DNA of 64,000 bases from Rhynochetos jubatus (Eukaryota; Chordata; Aves; Eurypygiformes; Rhynochetidae): positions 66,373,905-66,437,904 of the forward strand of contig CM050690.1 in NCBI GenBank assembly GCA_027574665.1, written 5' to 3'. Both the position numbers and the translations under genes were made by a program. Positions 62,757-64,000 of this stretch are shown piece by piece (positions within the stretch are counted from its first letter, which is position 1; each line of letters starts with the position of its first letter). Below the pieces are notes generated by a model. That model did no database searches. It had not been told where the DNA came from and worked only from the letters and a program-made list of their open reading frames with translations.

Positions 62757-62778
62757 GGGGGGGGGGGGGGGGGGGGGG
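62757..62778. repeat. 22-bp poly-G tract
   Basis: Preceded by GAGGCGGGGC and followed by AGGGAATTTC. Poly-C on the FCHO2 sense strand; highly likely to be length-variable. Confidence 0.93.
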
Positions 62779-64000
62779 AGGGAATTTCTACTCTTTGGAT
62801 TCTTAAACAAGGCAAATACAAAAGCCAACTACTATTACTAGGAAGGAAAACATAATATTATGTCATACCCTGAAAAAGAGCCCCTAGTAAGTACATCAAT
62901 GAACTGGAAAATCCTGCAGAGCTAAAAAGGTAAACAAATCAAGAAGTCAACAAATCAACTTAAAACTACTTTACATTTGCATCTGCTTTTGGAAACTGTC
63001 TCCTTTCTAGTTTAAGGGGGTGTATGCATGACAGAAAGAAATGTCATCCCACCCAAGAGTATATTTTTATTAACTACATTTAATTTTCAATAACTGGATA
63101 CACTCAGACAGTCAAAAAAAAATATCCGCCCTTCCCCCCCTCCCAAGGAATCAGTTTACACACACGCATGCACACATATAAACATTAACATATCTGTTTC
63201 AAGCAAAAGCTTTTAAAAAAACTCCGTAAATCTGTACTTGTAGTTACAAATACGATAACAAACCATATTCTTGTATTTGATAAAAACAAAAGTTTGTCTC
63301 TTTGAGTGTAAATCATGCATGAAAGGAGGACAATTTTTTTTAAACTGCATATGCTTCACATGCTGCTTCAAATGGCAAAGCTTTGCGTGCCTGGCTCAGT
63401 GCCAGTTGACAGCTCAGCTGGATATCAATGCACATTCTGACCCCCCTTGCAGCGTGTCACTTCTGAATTGTTTCCGCAGTAGAAAGTTTATTCAACCTCT
63501 CTCTCAAATTCAGTGGACCGACCATCATTCTGCTATTTAATCATAGCAGAACAGGTTATTTTTCTGACAGCACTAAAGCCAGACAGCAATTCCTAATGAA
63601 CAGCTTGATACAAGTGGAATTTCGACTGTTTTAGCCTCAATTAATTCTGCTGTCAAAACAAATGACTGCTTTTAGTGTTTAGATGTTAAGCTGCATCACA
63701 AAGGTCAATTTTGTATGTACACAAACATATAAGCAATCTTTTTCTTGCTATCATCTGATCCCGTGACATGTTTATCTAAAACTTTAAAGCTTTCAAATTT
63801 AGGAGGCAAGAAGCCAAAATGTATTTTCTCAAAATTACTGTTTCTAACACTAACTTCTCATTTTTATTGCCTGTCCAAAGAAAAGAAGTGGTTTTATAAA
63901 AATACGAGAATTTTATTTTTCCCAGAACAGGACTTCTTATTCTAACTTTAAAAAAAAGAAGAAAGAAAACCAATTTCAAGCACAGCTTTTTTTTAGGAAT

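Larger units (their letters stand above)
57554..64000 (-). other. FCHO2: FCHO2 intron continuing past the window
   Basis: 6.4 kb with no exon matching the end of the F-BAR domain, so the upstream exons are outside the window. Holds the TTCCC array (59932-60054) and a poly-G tract (62757-62778). GC-richer patches at 60600-60790 and 63350-63480 are unassigned. Confidence 0.7.

Overview
This is a vertebrate nuclear window, almost certainly avian. It is AT-rich, has split genes with GT-AG introns, and its only recognisable dispersed repeats are CR1 LINE fragments with the typical bird 3' end. No SINE family, LTR element, prokaryotic operon, CRISPR array, rRNA or tRNA gene was recognised. By established synteny FCHO2 lies on human 5q13 and on the avian Z chromosome, so Z linkage (or a W gametolog) is inferred, not shown.

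One gene dominates. The 3' two thirds of FCHO2 (F-BAR domain only protein 2, an early clathrin-coated-pit protein that binds PtdIns(4,5)P2 membranes, AP2 and Eps15/intersectin) lies on the minus strand. About 21 exons were placed by hand between 57553 and 13290. All junction phases agree, and the exons run from the linker after the F-BAR domain to the C-terminal stop of the mu-homology domain (muHD). The F-BAR exons and the promoter lie beyond position 64000.

Layout: 1-13289 is the intergenic flank downstream of FCHO2, with CR1 pieces at 795-1125, 3484-4560, 5495-6262 and 9670-9826. The FCHO2 3'UTR is about 13290-15558, with a poly(A) signal at 13306-13311. The muHD exons span 15559-25527, with CR1 fragments in two introns. 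The Ser/Pro-rich linker exons span 28413-57553. They include several tiny exons (12, 15, 25, 25 and 43 nt), a 60-nt cassette and a large 510-nt in-frame cassette. The stretch 57554-64000 is intron with a TTCCC pentanucleotide array and a poly-G tract.

The most interesting content is in the splicing architecture: a textbook U12-type AT-AC intron, a GC-AG intron, a 12-nt microexon preceded by a 27-nt poly-C tract, and a 170-residue alternative linker segment carrying a WxxF-acidic motif that resembles AP2 alpha-appendage ligands. Three skippable segments (5, 170 and 20 residues) would change the length of the AP2-regulating linker while leaving the muHD frame intact.
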